From positions 62,001 to 126,000 of the forward strand of contig NZ_JXQQ01000119.1 of the NCBI RefSeq assembly GCF_000834655.1: a stretch of 64,000 bases of DNA, in the 5' to 3' direction. Source of the DNA: Variovorax paradoxus. Its GTDB lineage: Bacteria > Pseudomonadota > Gammaproteobacteria > Burkholderiales > Burkholderiaceae_C. The translations under genes and the position numbers were made by a program. Shown here piece by piece: positions 7,675 to 16,472 of this stretch (position 1 is the first letter of the stretch; every line of letters starts with the position of its first letter). A model generated the notes under the pieces. The model saw nothing but the letters and a program-made list of their open reading frames with translations, did not search any database and had not been told where the DNA came from.

Positions 7675-9132
7675 TTACCAGGGCAGCGAATAGGTCTTGG
7701 TGTTGGTGAAGCTCTTCATCGCCTCGAGCACGCCTTCCTTGTAGCCCAGGCCCGAGTCCTTGATGCCGCCGAAGGGCGTGAGTTCCAGCCGGTAGCCCGG
7801 CACTTCGCGCACGTTGACGCTGCCCACGTTCAGCTCGCGGATGAAGCGCGTGATGTAGTCGAGGCGATTGGTGCACACCGCCGACGAGAGGCCGTAGGCC
7901 GTGCCGTTGGAGATGCGGATCGCCTCGTCGATGTTCTTGAAGCGGATCACCGGCGACACGGGCCCGAAGGTCTCGTGCTTGGCGACCGTCATTTCCGGGT
8001 CGACGTGGTCGAGCACCGTCGGCGAATAGAGCGCACCGCGGCGCTCGTTGCCGTAGCGCAGCTTCGCGCCGGCGGCAATGGCTTCGTTGACCACGGCCTC
8101 GAATTGCTTCGCTGCCGCCTCGTCGATCACTGTGCCCATGTCGGTGTCGGGGTCCATCGGGTCGCCGTATTTGAGCGCGCGTGTCTTGGCAACCAGCAGC
8201 TCGACGAACTGGTCGGCCACCGACTCGTGCACCAGCATGCGCTTGACTGCCGTGCAGCGCTGGCCCGAGTTCTTGTACGAGCCGTTGGCGGCGAGCGTGG
8301 CGGCCTCCTCGACGTCGGCGTCTTCCATCACGATGATCGGGTCGTTGCCCCCGAGCTCCAGGATCTGGCGCTTGTAGACAGCCTTGCCCGCGATGTACTT
8401 GCCGATGGGCACACCGCCGGTGAAGGTGACGAGGTCGACGTCGGCGTTGGTGAGCAGCTCGTCGGCGATCTCTTTCGGGTCGCCGGTGAGCACCGACAGC
8501 ATCTGCGGCGGCAGGCCCGCTTCGTACAGGATGTCGGCCAAGAGGAACGCGGTGAGCGGCGTCTTCTCGCTGGGCTTGAGCACGATGCGGTTGTTGGTCG
8601 CAATGGCCGGCGCCACCTTGTGGATCACCTGGTTCAGCGGATGGTTGAACGGCGTGATGGCGGTGATGGCGCCCAGCAGGGGCTCGCGCATCGTGTAGAC
8701 CTTGCGGCTCTTGCCGTGGTGCGTGAGGTCGCACGAGAACACCTGGCCGTCGTCCACCAGCGCCTGGTTGGCCGCGAACAGCAGCACGTCGGAGGCGCGG
8801 CCCACTTCGTACAGCGAATCCTTTCGGGAGAGCCCCGACTCCAGCGTGATGGTGCGCGATATCTCGTCCAGGCGCGAGGCGATGATCTCGCCCGCGCGCA
8901 TCAGGATCTTGTAGCGCTCGTAGCGGGTGAGCGTGGGCTTGTAGTCGCGTGCGATGCGCAGGGCATTGCGCACGTCGTCCAGCGTGGCCTTGGGCACGGT
9001 GGCGATCACTTCGCCGGTGTAGGGATAGGTGACCTCGATCGTGCGGTCGCGGTGGACGCGTTCGCCGGCGATGCGCAGGGCCTCGCGGTGGACGGTGCCT
9101 GGCTTCAGGGTGGCTTGGCTCGCTTGGCTCAT
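7675..9132 (-). CDS. phnY: Phosphonoacetaldehyde dehydrogenase
   Basis: NAD-dependent aldehyde dehydrogenase of 485 residues that oxidises phosphonoacetaldehyde to phosphonoacetate. The family features are TPFNHPLNQVIHKVAPA (nucleotide-binding and oxyanion region), LELGGNDPIIV with the general-base glutamate, and SGQRCTAVKR with the catalytic cysteine. It is placed between the phosphonoacetate hydrolase and the PhnZ-like gene, exactly where the PhnW-PhnY-PhnA route predicts. Without that context it would only be a generic aldehyde dehydrogenase, so the substrate assignment leans on neighbours. Confidence 0.92.
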   Translation of the reverse strand: MSQASQATLKPGTVHREALRIAGERVHRDRTIEVTYPYTGEVIATVPKATLDDVRNALRIARDYKPTLTRYERYKILMRAGEIIASRLDEISRTITLESGLSRKDSLYEVGRASDVLLFAANQALVDDGQVFSCDLTHHGKSRKVYTMREPLLGAITAITPFNHPLNQVIHKVAPAIATNNRIVLKPSEKTPLTAFLLADILYEAGLPPQMLSVLTGDPKEIADELLTNADVDLVTFTGGVPIGKYIAGKAVYKRQILELGGNDPIIVMEDADVEEAATLAANGSYKNSGQRCTAVKRMLVHESVADQFVELLVAKTRALKYGDPMDPDTDMGTVIDEAAAKQFEAVVNEAIAAGAKLRYGNERRGALYSPTVLDHVDPEMTVAKHETFGPVSPVIRFKNIDEAIRISNGTAYGLSSAVCTNRLDYITRFIRELNVGSVNVREVPGYRLELTPFGGIKDSGLGYKEGVLEAMKSFTNTKTYSLPW

Positions 9133-9166
9133 GGGGATGCTCCGGAAGGCTTTGTCGTGGGTGCCG

Positions 9167-10393
9167 TTATTGGGCGTGGTTCAGCGCGATGTCCAGCGCA
9201 TCGAAGTTGCGCAGGCGCCGCCCGGGGGCGATGCCCGTCACCGGGCGATTGCAGATCAGCGGCACGCGCTGCTCGGACACACCGCCGTGCGAGCGCAGCG
9301 GCACTTCGAGCGCCGAGAGGTCGTGGCGGCTCGCCGCGGTGCCGATCACCGTGTTGCGCTCGCTCACCACCACGATGTCGCCGATGCGGTCGGGCGGCAG
9401 CTCGAAGCGCTGGGCGGCGTCCTTGCGCGAGAGCACGAGTTCCATGCCCGGCACCTGCCTGATGCGCTCGATCCAGCCGGGCGCACTCGCCTCGTCGGGC
9501 GCATAGACGGTGGCGAACGAGCCGAGCGCGCCGTGGTGCACCACGTAGGGGTCGGTGATCGGCAGGATCACGCGGGCCGTGCCGGCGCCGTACCAGCCGT
9601 CGAGCACGTCCTGCAGGTAGATGACGTTGGGCGAGCCGTCGGCGCCGTGCTTGTCGTTCATGCCGTGGTCGGCGGTGACCACGATGGTGGCGCCCAGCGC
9701 ATCGAGCTGCGCGAGGTAGCCGTCCATCATTGCGTAGAAGGCGTTGGCCGCGGGGCTGCCCGGCGCGGCCTTGTGCTGCACGTAGTCGGTGGTCGAGAGA
9801 TACATCAGGTCGGGCCGCTGCCGCTCCATCAGCTTCACGCCCGACGCGAACACGAACTCCGAGAGCTCCGCGCTGTAGACCGAAGGCACCGGCATGCCGA
9901 CCATGCCGAGCACGTCGTCGATGCCGTTTTCTTCCATCGTCACCTGGTCCGACTTCTCCGACGAGAAGCAGATGCCCTTCATGCGGTGGCCCAGGAGCTT
10001 GCGCAGCTTGTCCTTGGCCGTGACCACCGCCACCTTGGCACCCGCATCGGCGAACGCGGCCAGCACGGTGCCGGCGCGCAGGTACTTGGGGTCGTTCATC
10101 ATCACTTCCTGACCCAGCTCGCGGTCGAAGAAGTAGTTGCCGCAGATGCCGTGTACCGCGGGCGGCACGCCGGTCACGATCGACAGGTTGTTCGGGTTGG
10201 TGAACGAGGGCACCACGCAATCGCCCAGCAGGTTGGCGCCCGACTTGATCATCCGATCGAAATACGGGGCGACGCCGGCCGCGATGGCCGCATCCAGGTA
10301 GGCCGGCTCGCTGCCGTCCACGCACACGACCACGACGGGGCGTGCCATCCAGCGATAGCTCCTGGCATTGACTTCGAGTGTCTCCGTTGTCAT
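9167..10393 (-). CDS. phnA: Phosphonoacetate hydrolase
   Basis: Zinc-dependent C-P hydrolase of the alkaline phosphatase superfamily, 408 residues, giving acetate and phosphate from phosphonoacetate. The expected metal ligands and nucleophile are visible: D26 in VCVDGSEP, T65 in PSFTNPNN, an Asp/His pair in STTDYVQHK, ADHG in VVTADHGMNDKHG, and a final His in RSHGGVSEQ. It starts one base after the stop of the GntR regulator gene, indicating tight coupling. This is the committed step that releases phosphate, so the operon can supply both carbon and phosphorus. Confidence 0.95.
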   Translation of the reverse strand: MTTETLEVNARSYRWMARPVVVVCVDGSEPAYLDAAIAAGVAPYFDRMIKSGANLLGDCVVPSFTNPNNLSIVTGVPPAVHGICGNYFFDRELGQEVMMNDPKYLRAGTVLAAFADAGAKVAVVTAKDKLRKLLGHRMKGICFSSEKSDQVTMEENGIDDVLGMVGMPVPSVYSAELSEFVFASGVKLMERQRPDLMYLSTTDYVQHKAAPGSPAANAFYAMMDGYLAQLDALGATIVVTADHGMNDKHGADGSPNVIYLQDVLDGWYGAGTARVILPITDPYVVHHGALGSFATVYAPDEASAPGWIERIRQVPGMELVLSRKDAAQRFELPPDRIGDIVVVSERNTVIGTAASRHDLSALEVPLRSHGGVSEQRVPLICNRPVTGIAPGRRLRNFDALDIALNHAQ

Positions 10394-10394
10394 T

Positions 10395-11123
10395 TCAGAC
10401 TTCCTTTTGGGGTGGGTTGTTCGATGCGGCGGCCGCGTCCGAATCGGCGCGGCCGAAGGCCTTGTGCATGCGTGCGCGGCTGCCGGCGACGTGCTCGCGC
10501 AGTGCGTGACCGGCCGTCTCGGGATTGCCGCTGGCGATGGCTTCGACGATGTGGCTGTGCTCGTCAGCCGAGACCCGGAGACCGCCGCCGCTGTCGAGCG
10601 CGCGCATTCTGAAGAGGTGCAGTTCCTTCACGAGGCGCTTGTAGGTCTCGGTGAGCTTCTTGCTGCCGGCCGTGTCGAGCAGGACTTCGTGGAACTGCAG
10701 GTTGAGCTGCGCGTATTGCTCCACGTCTTGTGCCTGGGCCGCGGAACGCATGGCATCGACCATGGCGCGCAGCCGCTCGATCGCGTCGGGCGCGATGGCC
10801 ACCGCCACCCGGCGGCCGATGATTTCTTCGAGTGCCTCGCGCAGCTCATAGATTTCGTCGGCTTCCTCGAAGGCGATTTCCCGCACGAAGACGCCCCGGT
10901 TCTTTTCGTTGCGCACGAGGCCGGCCTCCTCGAGTGCGCGCAGTGCCTCGCGGATCGGGCCCCGGCTGGTGTTGAAGCGCTGCGAGAGCTCGCTCTCGTT
11001 GATGCGGCTGCCCACGGGGAGCTCGCCGGTCATGATCAAACGCTCGATTTCTTCCTGCATCAGCATCGGCAGTGAGCTGGATTGGAGAAACGCGAGGGCG
11101 GCGGAGTGATTGCTGGTGACCAT
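10395..11123 (-). CDS. phnR: GntR-family (FCD) phosphonate-utilisation regulator
   Basis: Regulator of 242 residues with an N-terminal winged helix (INESELSQRFNTSRGPIREAL, then LEEAGLVRNEKNRGVFV) and an FCD ligand domain. It is the first gene of the minus-strand catabolic operon and is divergent from the AEP importer. An 8-base-arm inverted repeat between the two, overlapping the importer -35 box, is its likely operator. The gene probably autoregulates and represses both directions until AEP or a pathway intermediate binds. Assignment to the phosphonate-specific GntR group is from context plus general resemblance. Confidence 0.9.
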   Translation of the reverse strand: MVTSNHSAALAFLQSSSLPMLMQEEIERLIMTGELPVGSRINESELSQRFNTSRGPIREALRALEEAGLVRNEKNRGVFVREIAFEEADEIYELREALEEIIGRRVAVAIAPDAIERLRAMVDAMRSAAQAQDVEQYAQLNLQFHEVLLDTAGSKKLTETYKRLVKELHLFRMRALDSGGGLRVSADEHSHIVEAIASGNPETAGHALREHVAGSRARMHKAFGRADSDAAAASNNPPQKEV

Positions 11124-11149
11124 GGGCGTATTTTCCCGAATAATTGAAA

Positions 11150-11196
11150 ACTGTCAACAATCTTTTATTGACAGTCATCAATCATCAATCTACATT
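11150..11196. promoter_or_regulatory. Divergent phn promoter with inverted-repeat operator
   Basis: ACTGTCAA (11150-11157) and TTGACAGT (11168-11175) form a perfect 8-base inverted repeat with a 10-base spacer. The right arm contains the -35 hexamer TTGACA (11168-11173), followed after 17 bases by TACATT (11191-11196), a good plus-strand sigma70 promoter for the importer operon. The left arm read on the minus strand also presents TTGACA, a -35 for the regulator-led operon; its -10 is weaker (GAAAAT about 16 bases on). A repressor on this repeat would block both promoters. Confidence 0.75.
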
Positions 11197-11278
11197 GCGT
11201 TCACCGACCTTGGCACGCCCATTGCCGGCGCCCGCCACTCACCCCTTCAGTGACAGCAAGCCCTCTCAGGAGAAACAG

Positions 11279-12316
11279 ATGACGATGAAACAAAGCACGC
11301 GCCGTCTCACGGCCGCCCTGTGTGTCGCGGCCTTCGGCCTCATTTCCGGTAGTGCATGGGCGCAGAAGACCCCGCTGCTGGTCTACACGGCGCTCGAGAC
11401 CGATGCCATGAAGCTCTACAAGGACGCCTTCGAGAAGGCCAACCCCGACATCGAAGTGAAGTGGGTGCGCGACTCCACCGGCATCGTCACCGCCAAGCTG
11501 CTCGCCGAAAAAGCCAACCCGCAGGCCGACGTGGTGGCCGGCCTGGCCGCCAGCAGCCTCGCGCTCCTGCAGCAGGAAGGCATGCTCCTTCCCTATGAGC
11601 CCAAGGGCTTCAAGGAGCTCAACCCCGCCTATTCCGACAGCGCCCGCCCACCCGCGTGGGTCGGCATGGACGTCTGGGCCGCGACCATCTGCTTCAACCG
11701 CGTCGAAGCCCAGAAGCTCGGCCTTCCGAAGCCCGAGACCTGGAAGGACCTGGCCAAGCCGGTCTACAAGGGCGCCATCTCGATGCCCCACCCGGCCTCC
11801 AGCGGCACGGGCTACCTGGACGTGTCGTCGTGGCTGCAAAACATGGGCGACGCCGAAGGCTGGAAGTACATGGACGCGCTGCACCAGAACATCGCCCAGT
11901 ACGTGCACTCGGGCTCCAAGCCCTGCAAGCAGGCGGGCGCGGGCGAGTTCCCGATCGGCATCTCGTTCGAGTTCCGCGCGCACCAGGTCAAGAAGTCGGG
12001 CGCGCCGGTCGACCTGATCTTTCCGAAGGAGGGCCTGGGCTGGGACATCGAAGCCACCAGCATCATGAAGACGAGCAAGAAGACGGAGCAGGCCAAGCGC
12101 TTCGCCGACTGGATGGCCAGCAAGGAGGCCAACCAGATCACCTCCACCTGGTGGGCGGTGGTGGCCTATCCCGGCGTGGCATCGAAGCTCGAGGGCATTC
12201 CCGACAACTACGAGAAGCTGCTCGCCAAGAACGACATCAACTGGGCGGCGAAAAATCGCGAACGCATCCTGGCCGAGTGGAGCAAGCGCTACGAAGGCAA
12301 GGCCGAACCCAAGTAG
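11279..12316 (+). CDS. phnS: AEP ABC importer, periplasmic binding protein
   Basis: Iron(III)/AEP-type type II periplasmic binding protein of 345 residues. The start at 11279 follows AGGAG and gives the signal peptide MTMKQSTRRLTAALCVAAFG ending near SAWA. The mature protein begins KTPLLVYTALETDAMKLYKD, characteristic of the PhnS/FutA-like subgroup. It heads a plus-strand operon with an ATPase, a double permease and AEP transaminase, which fixes the substrate as 2-aminoethylphosphonate with good confidence. An in-frame upstream extension to 11144 overlaps the promoter and is rejected. Confidence 0.93.
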   Translation: MTMKQSTRRLTAALCVAAFGLISGSAWAQKTPLLVYTALETDAMKLYKDAFEKANPDIEVKWVRDSTGIVTAKLLAEKANPQADVVAGLAASSLALLQQEGMLLPYEPKGFKELNPAYSDSARPPAWVGMDVWAATICFNRVEAQKLGLPKPETWKDLAKPVYKGAISMPHPASSGTGYLDVSSWLQNMGDAEGWKYMDALHQNIAQYVHSGSKPCKQAGAGEFPIGISFEFRAHQVKKSGAPVDLIFPKEGLGWDIEATSIMKTSKKTEQAKRFADWMASKEANQITSTWWAVVAYPGVASKLEGIPDNYEKLLAKNDINWAAKNRERILAEWSKRYEGKAEPK

Positions 12317-12391
12317 GCCTCGCGGCATTCCCGACTTTCAATCCGCGGGTGCCGCCTCGATGGTGATGCCCGCCAACGACGAGTGCGAAAA

Positions 12392-13531
12392 ATGGATATG
12401 ACCGACACCAAGTTCATTGCCAGCCCGCTGCCCACGAGCGCTCCCGCAGCGCTGGAGATCATCGGCGTGCGCAAGGACTTCGAGACCTTCAGCGCACTGC
12501 GCGACGTGCATCTGCGCGTGAACCCGGGCGAGATGCTGTGCTTTCTCGGCCCCTCGGGCTGCGGCAAGACCACGCTCCTGCGGATCATCGCGGGGCTCGA
12601 AACGCAGACCGCCGGGCAGATCCTGCAGAACGGCAAGGACGTCTCCTGGCTCTCGCCGGACAAGCGCGACTACGGCATCGTGTTCCAGTCGTATGCGCTC
12701 TTTCCCAACCTTTCGATCGCCGAGAACATCGGCTATGGCCTGGTCAACAGCCGCGCCCGACGCGGCGAGATCAAGGCGCGGGTCGAAGAACTCCTGAAGC
12801 TCGTCGGCCTGCCGACCTCGGGCAACAAATACCCGAGCCAGCTTTCCGGCGGCCAGCAGCAGCGCGTGGCCCTCGCCCGCGCGCTGGCCACCCGCCCCGG
12901 CTTGCTGCTGCTCGACGAGCCGCTCTCGGCGCTCGACGCGCTGGAACGCATCCGCCTGCGCGGCGAGATCCGCCGGCTGCAGAAGCAGGTCGGCATCACG
13001 ACCATCATGGTCACGCACGACCAGGAAGAGGCGCTGTCGATGGCCGACCGCATCGTGGTCATGAACCACGGCGTGATCGAGCAGGTCGGCACGCCCATGG
13101 AGGTGTACGAACAGCCGGCCACCCCTTTCGTCGCGGACTTCGTGGGCAAGGTCAACGTGCTGCGCTCAGTGGCGCTGGGCGACCACCGCTTCCAGGTCGG
13201 CGACATGGAACTCGAATGCGACGCCTGCGACGGCGCGTTCGAGCCCGGCGAAGCCGTCAACCTGTACCTGCGCCCTGAAGACCGCGCGGTCGAGCACCTG
13301 CATGACGACACGCCCAACCGCTTGCAGGCCAAGGTGACGAAGGTCGAATTCCTCGGGGGCCTGTGCATCGCCGAGGTGACCGCCGATGCGCTGCACGGGC
13401 AGGTGCTGGGCCTGCACTTCTCGCTCAACCAGCTGCACGACCTGGACATCCGCGAGGGCAACACCATCGACATCGCGCTGCGCGCCAACCGCATCCGCGC
13501 TTTTTCCGCCGCACGCACGCCCAAGCCATGA
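12392..13531 (+). CDS. phnT: AEP ABC importer, ATP-binding subunit
   Basis: ATPase of 379 residues. Walker A is GPSGCGKTT, the signature is LSGGQQQRVALARAL, Walker B is LLLLDEPLSALDA, and the switch histidine lies in MVTHDQEEAL. The C-terminal third is a TOBE-like regulatory domain, as in PotA/FbpC-type subunits. Starts at 12392 or 12398 (MDMTD or MTD) are equally plausible; a GTG at 12383 is less likely. The stop overlaps the permease start by four bases (ATGA), indicating translational coupling. Confidence 0.93.
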   Translation: MDMTDTKFIASPLPTSAPAALEIIGVRKDFETFSALRDVHLRVNPGEMLCFLGPSGCGKTTLLRIIAGLETQTAGQILQNGKDVSWLSPDKRDYGIVFQSYALFPNLSIAENIGYGLVNSRARRGEIKARVEELLKLVGLPTSGNKYPSQLSGGQQQRVALARALATRPGLLLLDEPLSALDALERIRLRGEIRRLQKQVGITTIMVTHDQEEALSMADRIVVMNHGVIEQVGTPMEVYEQPATPFVADFVGKVNVLRSVALGDHRFQVGDMELECDACDGAFEPGEAVNLYLRPEDRAVEHLHDDTPNRLQAKVTKVEFLGGLCIAEVTADALHGQVLGLHFSLNQLHDLDIREGNTIDIALRANRIRAFSAARTPKP

Positions 13532-15261
13532 ACACGCTGGCCCATCCTTCCGCCGTCAAGGCCTCATTCGCCGCGCAACCGGCGATGCGCTGGAGCCGCG
13601 ACGAAACCATCGCGCGCGCCATCCTGTTCGTGGTGATGGCGATGCTGTTCGTGTTCCTCATCGCGCCGCTCGTCACCATCCTCGCGCACGCGGTGCAGGA
13701 CAAGGACGGCCGCTTCGTGGGCCTCGCGCACTTCATCACCTACTTCCAGACGCCGAGCCTGCTGCGCGCGGCGTGGAACTCGGTCTGGGTCTCGGCAGCG
13801 GTGGTGATGATCTCGGTGCCCACGGCCTTCGTCTTCGCCTACGCGCTCACGCGCAGCCGCATGCCGGTCGCGCTGAAGGCGGTGTTCCGGCTCATCGCGC
13901 TGATCCCGCTGCTCGCGCCTTCGCTGCTGTCGGCCATCTCGTTCGTGCAGTGGTTCGGCAACCAGGGGGCGCTCAAGTTCCTCCTGGGCGGCATGTCGAT
14001 CTACGGCGCGCCGGGGATCATCCTGGCCGAGGTCTACAACACCTTTCCGCATGCGCTCATGATCCTGGTCACCTCGCTGTCGCTGGCCGACGGCCGGCTG
14101 TACGAGGCGGCCACCGCGCTGCGCACGCGGCCGTTTCGCCAGTTCATGACCATCACGCTGCCCTCGTGCAAGTACGGCCTCATCAGCGCGGCCACGGTGG
14201 TCTTCACATACGTGGTGAGCGACTTCGGCGCGCCCAAGGTGATCGGCGGCAACTTCAACGTGCTGTCGGTCGACGTGTTCAAGCAAGTGGTCGGGCAGCA
14301 CAATTTCTCGATCGGCGCGGTGGTCGGCATGCTCCTGCTGCTGCCATCGATCGTCTCGTTCGTGATCGACTACGTGGTGCGGCGCAAGCTGAAGGCGCAG
14401 CTCACCGCACGCTCGGTGCCCTACAGCCCCAAGCGCCGCAAGGTGGCCGACACGCTGCTCACGCTGTTCTGCACGGTGGTGTGCGGCCTGCTGCTGGCCA
14501 CCATCGGCATGGCGATCTACACCTCGCTCATTTCGCTCTGGCCCTACGACCTCTCGCTCACGCTCAAGCACTACCACTTCGTGCTGGTGGAGAGCGACAT
14601 GGCCGCGGCCTACGGCAACAGCCTGATCGTGGCGATGGTCACCGCGGTGGCCGGTTCGCTGATCGTCTTCGTCGGCGCCTACCTGATCGAGAAGACGCGC
14701 AACCTGGGCCTCATGCGCAAGGGCATGCACCTGATGGCAGTGCTCTCGATGGCGGTGCCTGGCCTGGTGCTCGGGCTGGGCTACGTGATGTTTTTCAACC
14801 ATCCGGCCAACCCGCTGAACTTCCTGTACCAGACGATGGCGATCCTCGTCATCTCGATGGTGGTGCACTACTACACCTCCAGCCACCTCACGGCGGTGAC
14901 GGCGCTCAAGCAGATCGACAACGAGTTCGAGGCCGTCTCGGCTTCGCTCAAGGTGCCATTCTTCAAGACCTTCCTGCGCGTGACGGTGCCGGTGTGCCTG
15001 CCCGCCATCCTGGACATCGGGCGCTATTTCTTCGTGGTGTCGATGGCGAGCCTGTCGTGCGCCATCTTCCTCTACACGCCAGAGACCATCCTCGCCTCGG
15101 TGGCGATCATGCACCTGGACGACGCCGGCGACATCGGCCCCGCCGCGGCGCTCGCGAGCCTGATCGTGGTCACCTCGACGCTCGTGTGCATCGCCTATTC
15201 GCTGCTCACGCGGGTGCTGCTCGCACGCACCCAAGCCTGGCGCAACCTCGGCCGCGGCTGA
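13528..15261 (+). CDS. phnU: AEP ABC importer, fused double permease
   Basis: Inner-membrane permease of 577 residues made of two fused transport domains, so one chain replaces a permease pair. About twelve hydrophobic segments are seen, and each half has an EAA-type loop contacting the ATPase: LYEAATALRTRPFRQFMTITLP in the first half and FEAVSASLKVPFFKTFLRVT in the second. It begins inside the stop of phnT. This fused form is the one typical of the betaproteobacterial AEP importer rather than the separate PhnU/PhnV pair of Salmonella. Confidence 0.93.
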   Translation: MNTLAHPSAVKASFAAQPAMRWSRDETIARAILFVVMAMLFVFLIAPLVTILAHAVQDKDGRFVGLAHFITYFQTPSLLRAAWNSVWVSAAVVMISVPTAFVFAYALTRSRMPVALKAVFRLIALIPLLAPSLLSAISFVQWFGNQGALKFLLGGMSIYGAPGIILAEVYNTFPHALMILVTSLSLADGRLYEAATALRTRPFRQFMTITLPSCKYGLISAATVVFTYVVSDFGAPKVIGGNFNVLSVDVFKQVVGQHNFSIGAVVGMLLLLPSIVSFVIDYVVRRKLKAQLTARSVPYSPKRRKVADTLLTLFCTVVCGLLLATIGMAIYTSLISLWPYDLSLTLKHYHFVLVESDMAAAYGNSLIVAMVTAVAGSLIVFVGAYLIEKTRNLGLMRKGMHLMAVLSMAVPGLVLGLGYVMFFNHPANPLNFLYQTMAILVISMVVHYYTSSHLTAVTALKQIDNEFEAVSASLKVPFFKTFLRVTVPVCLPAILDIGRYFFVVSMASLSCAIFLYTPETILASVAIMHLDDAGDIGPAAALASLIVVTSTLVCIAYSLLTRVLLARTQAWRNLGRG

Positions 15262-15322
15262 CGCAGGCCGGCCCCATACATCCCTTCCCTCGCCCTCATC
15301 CCCTTCCCCGCCTGGAGACACC

Positions 15323-16453
15323 ATGAGTCAAGCCCCCCACCCCATCCTGCTCACCCCCGGCCCCCTCACCACCTCGGACCGCACACGCCAGGCGATGCTG
15401 CGCGACTGGGGATCGTGGGACGCCGACTTCAACCAGATCACCGCGCGCATCCGCAAGAACGTGCTGGACATCGTGCACGGCACCGGCACGCACGAATGCG
15501 TTCCGCTGCAGGGCAGCGGCACCTTCTCGGTGGAGGCGGCCATCGGCACCGTCGTGCCGCGCAACGGCCACGTGCTGGTGCCGAGCAACGGCGCGTACTG
15601 CCAGCGCCTGGCCAAGATCTGCAAGGTGCTGGGCCGCAAGCTCACCACCATCGACTACACGGAAGAAAAACAGGTCTCGCCCGCCGACGTCGACCGCGCG
15701 CTGGCCGCCGACCCCGGCATCACGCACGTGGCGCTGGTGCATTGCGAAACCGGCGCCGGCGTGCTCAACCCGCTGCACGAGATCGCCGTGGTCGTCGCGA
15801 AGCACGGACGCGGGCTGATCATCGATGCCATGAGCTCCTTCGGCGCGCTGGAGATCGACGCGCGCAAGACGCCCTTCGACGCGGTGGTCGCCGCCTCGGG
15901 CAAGTGCCTCGAAGGCGTGCCGGGCATGGGCTTCGTCGTCATCAAGCGCAGCACGCTCGAGAAGTGCGAAGGCAACTGCCACTCGCTGAGTATGGACCTG
16001 TACGACCAGTGGGTCTACATGGAGAAAACCACGCAGTGGCGCTTCACGCCGCCCACGCACGTGGTCGCCGCGCTCGACACGGCCATCGCGCAATACATCG
16101 AGGAAGGCGGCCTGGCCGCGCGCGGCGGGCGCTATGCGCGCAACTGCAAGGCACTCATCGACGGGCTGGCCACGCTCGGCTTCAGGAGCTTTCTCGACCC
16201 GGAGATCCAGGCGCCGATCATCGTCACCTTCCACGCGCCCGACGATGCGAACTACGACTTCAAGACCTTCTACCAGGAGGTGAAGAAGCGCGGCTACATC
16301 CTCTATCCCGGCAAGCTCACGCAGGTGGAAACCTTCCGCGTCGGCTGCATGGGGCATTTCGGCGATGCGGGGATTCCGGGCGCGGTCGCGGCGATTGCGG
16401 ACACGCTCAAGGCCATGGACATCCGGCAGGTATCGGCAACCGCCGCAGCCTGA
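15323..16453 (+). CDS. phnW: 2-Aminoethylphosphonate--pyruvate transaminase
   Basis: PLP class V aminotransferase of 376 residues that converts AEP plus pyruvate to phosphonoacetaldehyde plus alanine. It starts MSQAPHPILLTPGPLTTSDR, the family N-terminus, with GGAGA before the ATG. The PLP lysine is K194 in AASGKCLEGVPGMGFV, and the GSGTFSVEAA loop binds the cofactor phosphate. It is the last gene of the importer operon, so uptake and first step are co-expressed. The product feeds PhnY on the opposite strand. Confidence 0.95.
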   Translation: MSQAPHPILLTPGPLTTSDRTRQAMLRDWGSWDADFNQITARIRKNVLDIVHGTGTHECVPLQGSGTFSVEAAIGTVVPRNGHVLVPSNGAYCQRLAKICKVLGRKLTTIDYTEEKQVSPADVDRALAADPGITHVALVHCETGAGVLNPLHEIAVVVAKHGRGLIIDAMSSFGALEIDARKTPFDAVVAASGKCLEGVPGMGFVVIKRSTLEKCEGNCHSLSMDLYDQWVYMEKTTQWRFTPPTHVVAALDTAIAQYIEEGGLAARGGRYARNCKALIDGLATLGFRSFLDPEIQAPIIVTFHAPDDANYDFKTFYQEVKKRGYILYPGKLTQVETFRVGCMGHFGDAGIPGAVAAIADTLKAMDIRQVSATAAA

Positions 16454-16472
16454 GCGGCGGACGCAGACTGCG

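Noticed and set aside
10395..11123. Possibility that the phosphonate island includes a C-P lyase
   Set aside because: No phnG-phnM-like genes are present; all C-P cleavage genes here are hydrolase or oxygenase type.
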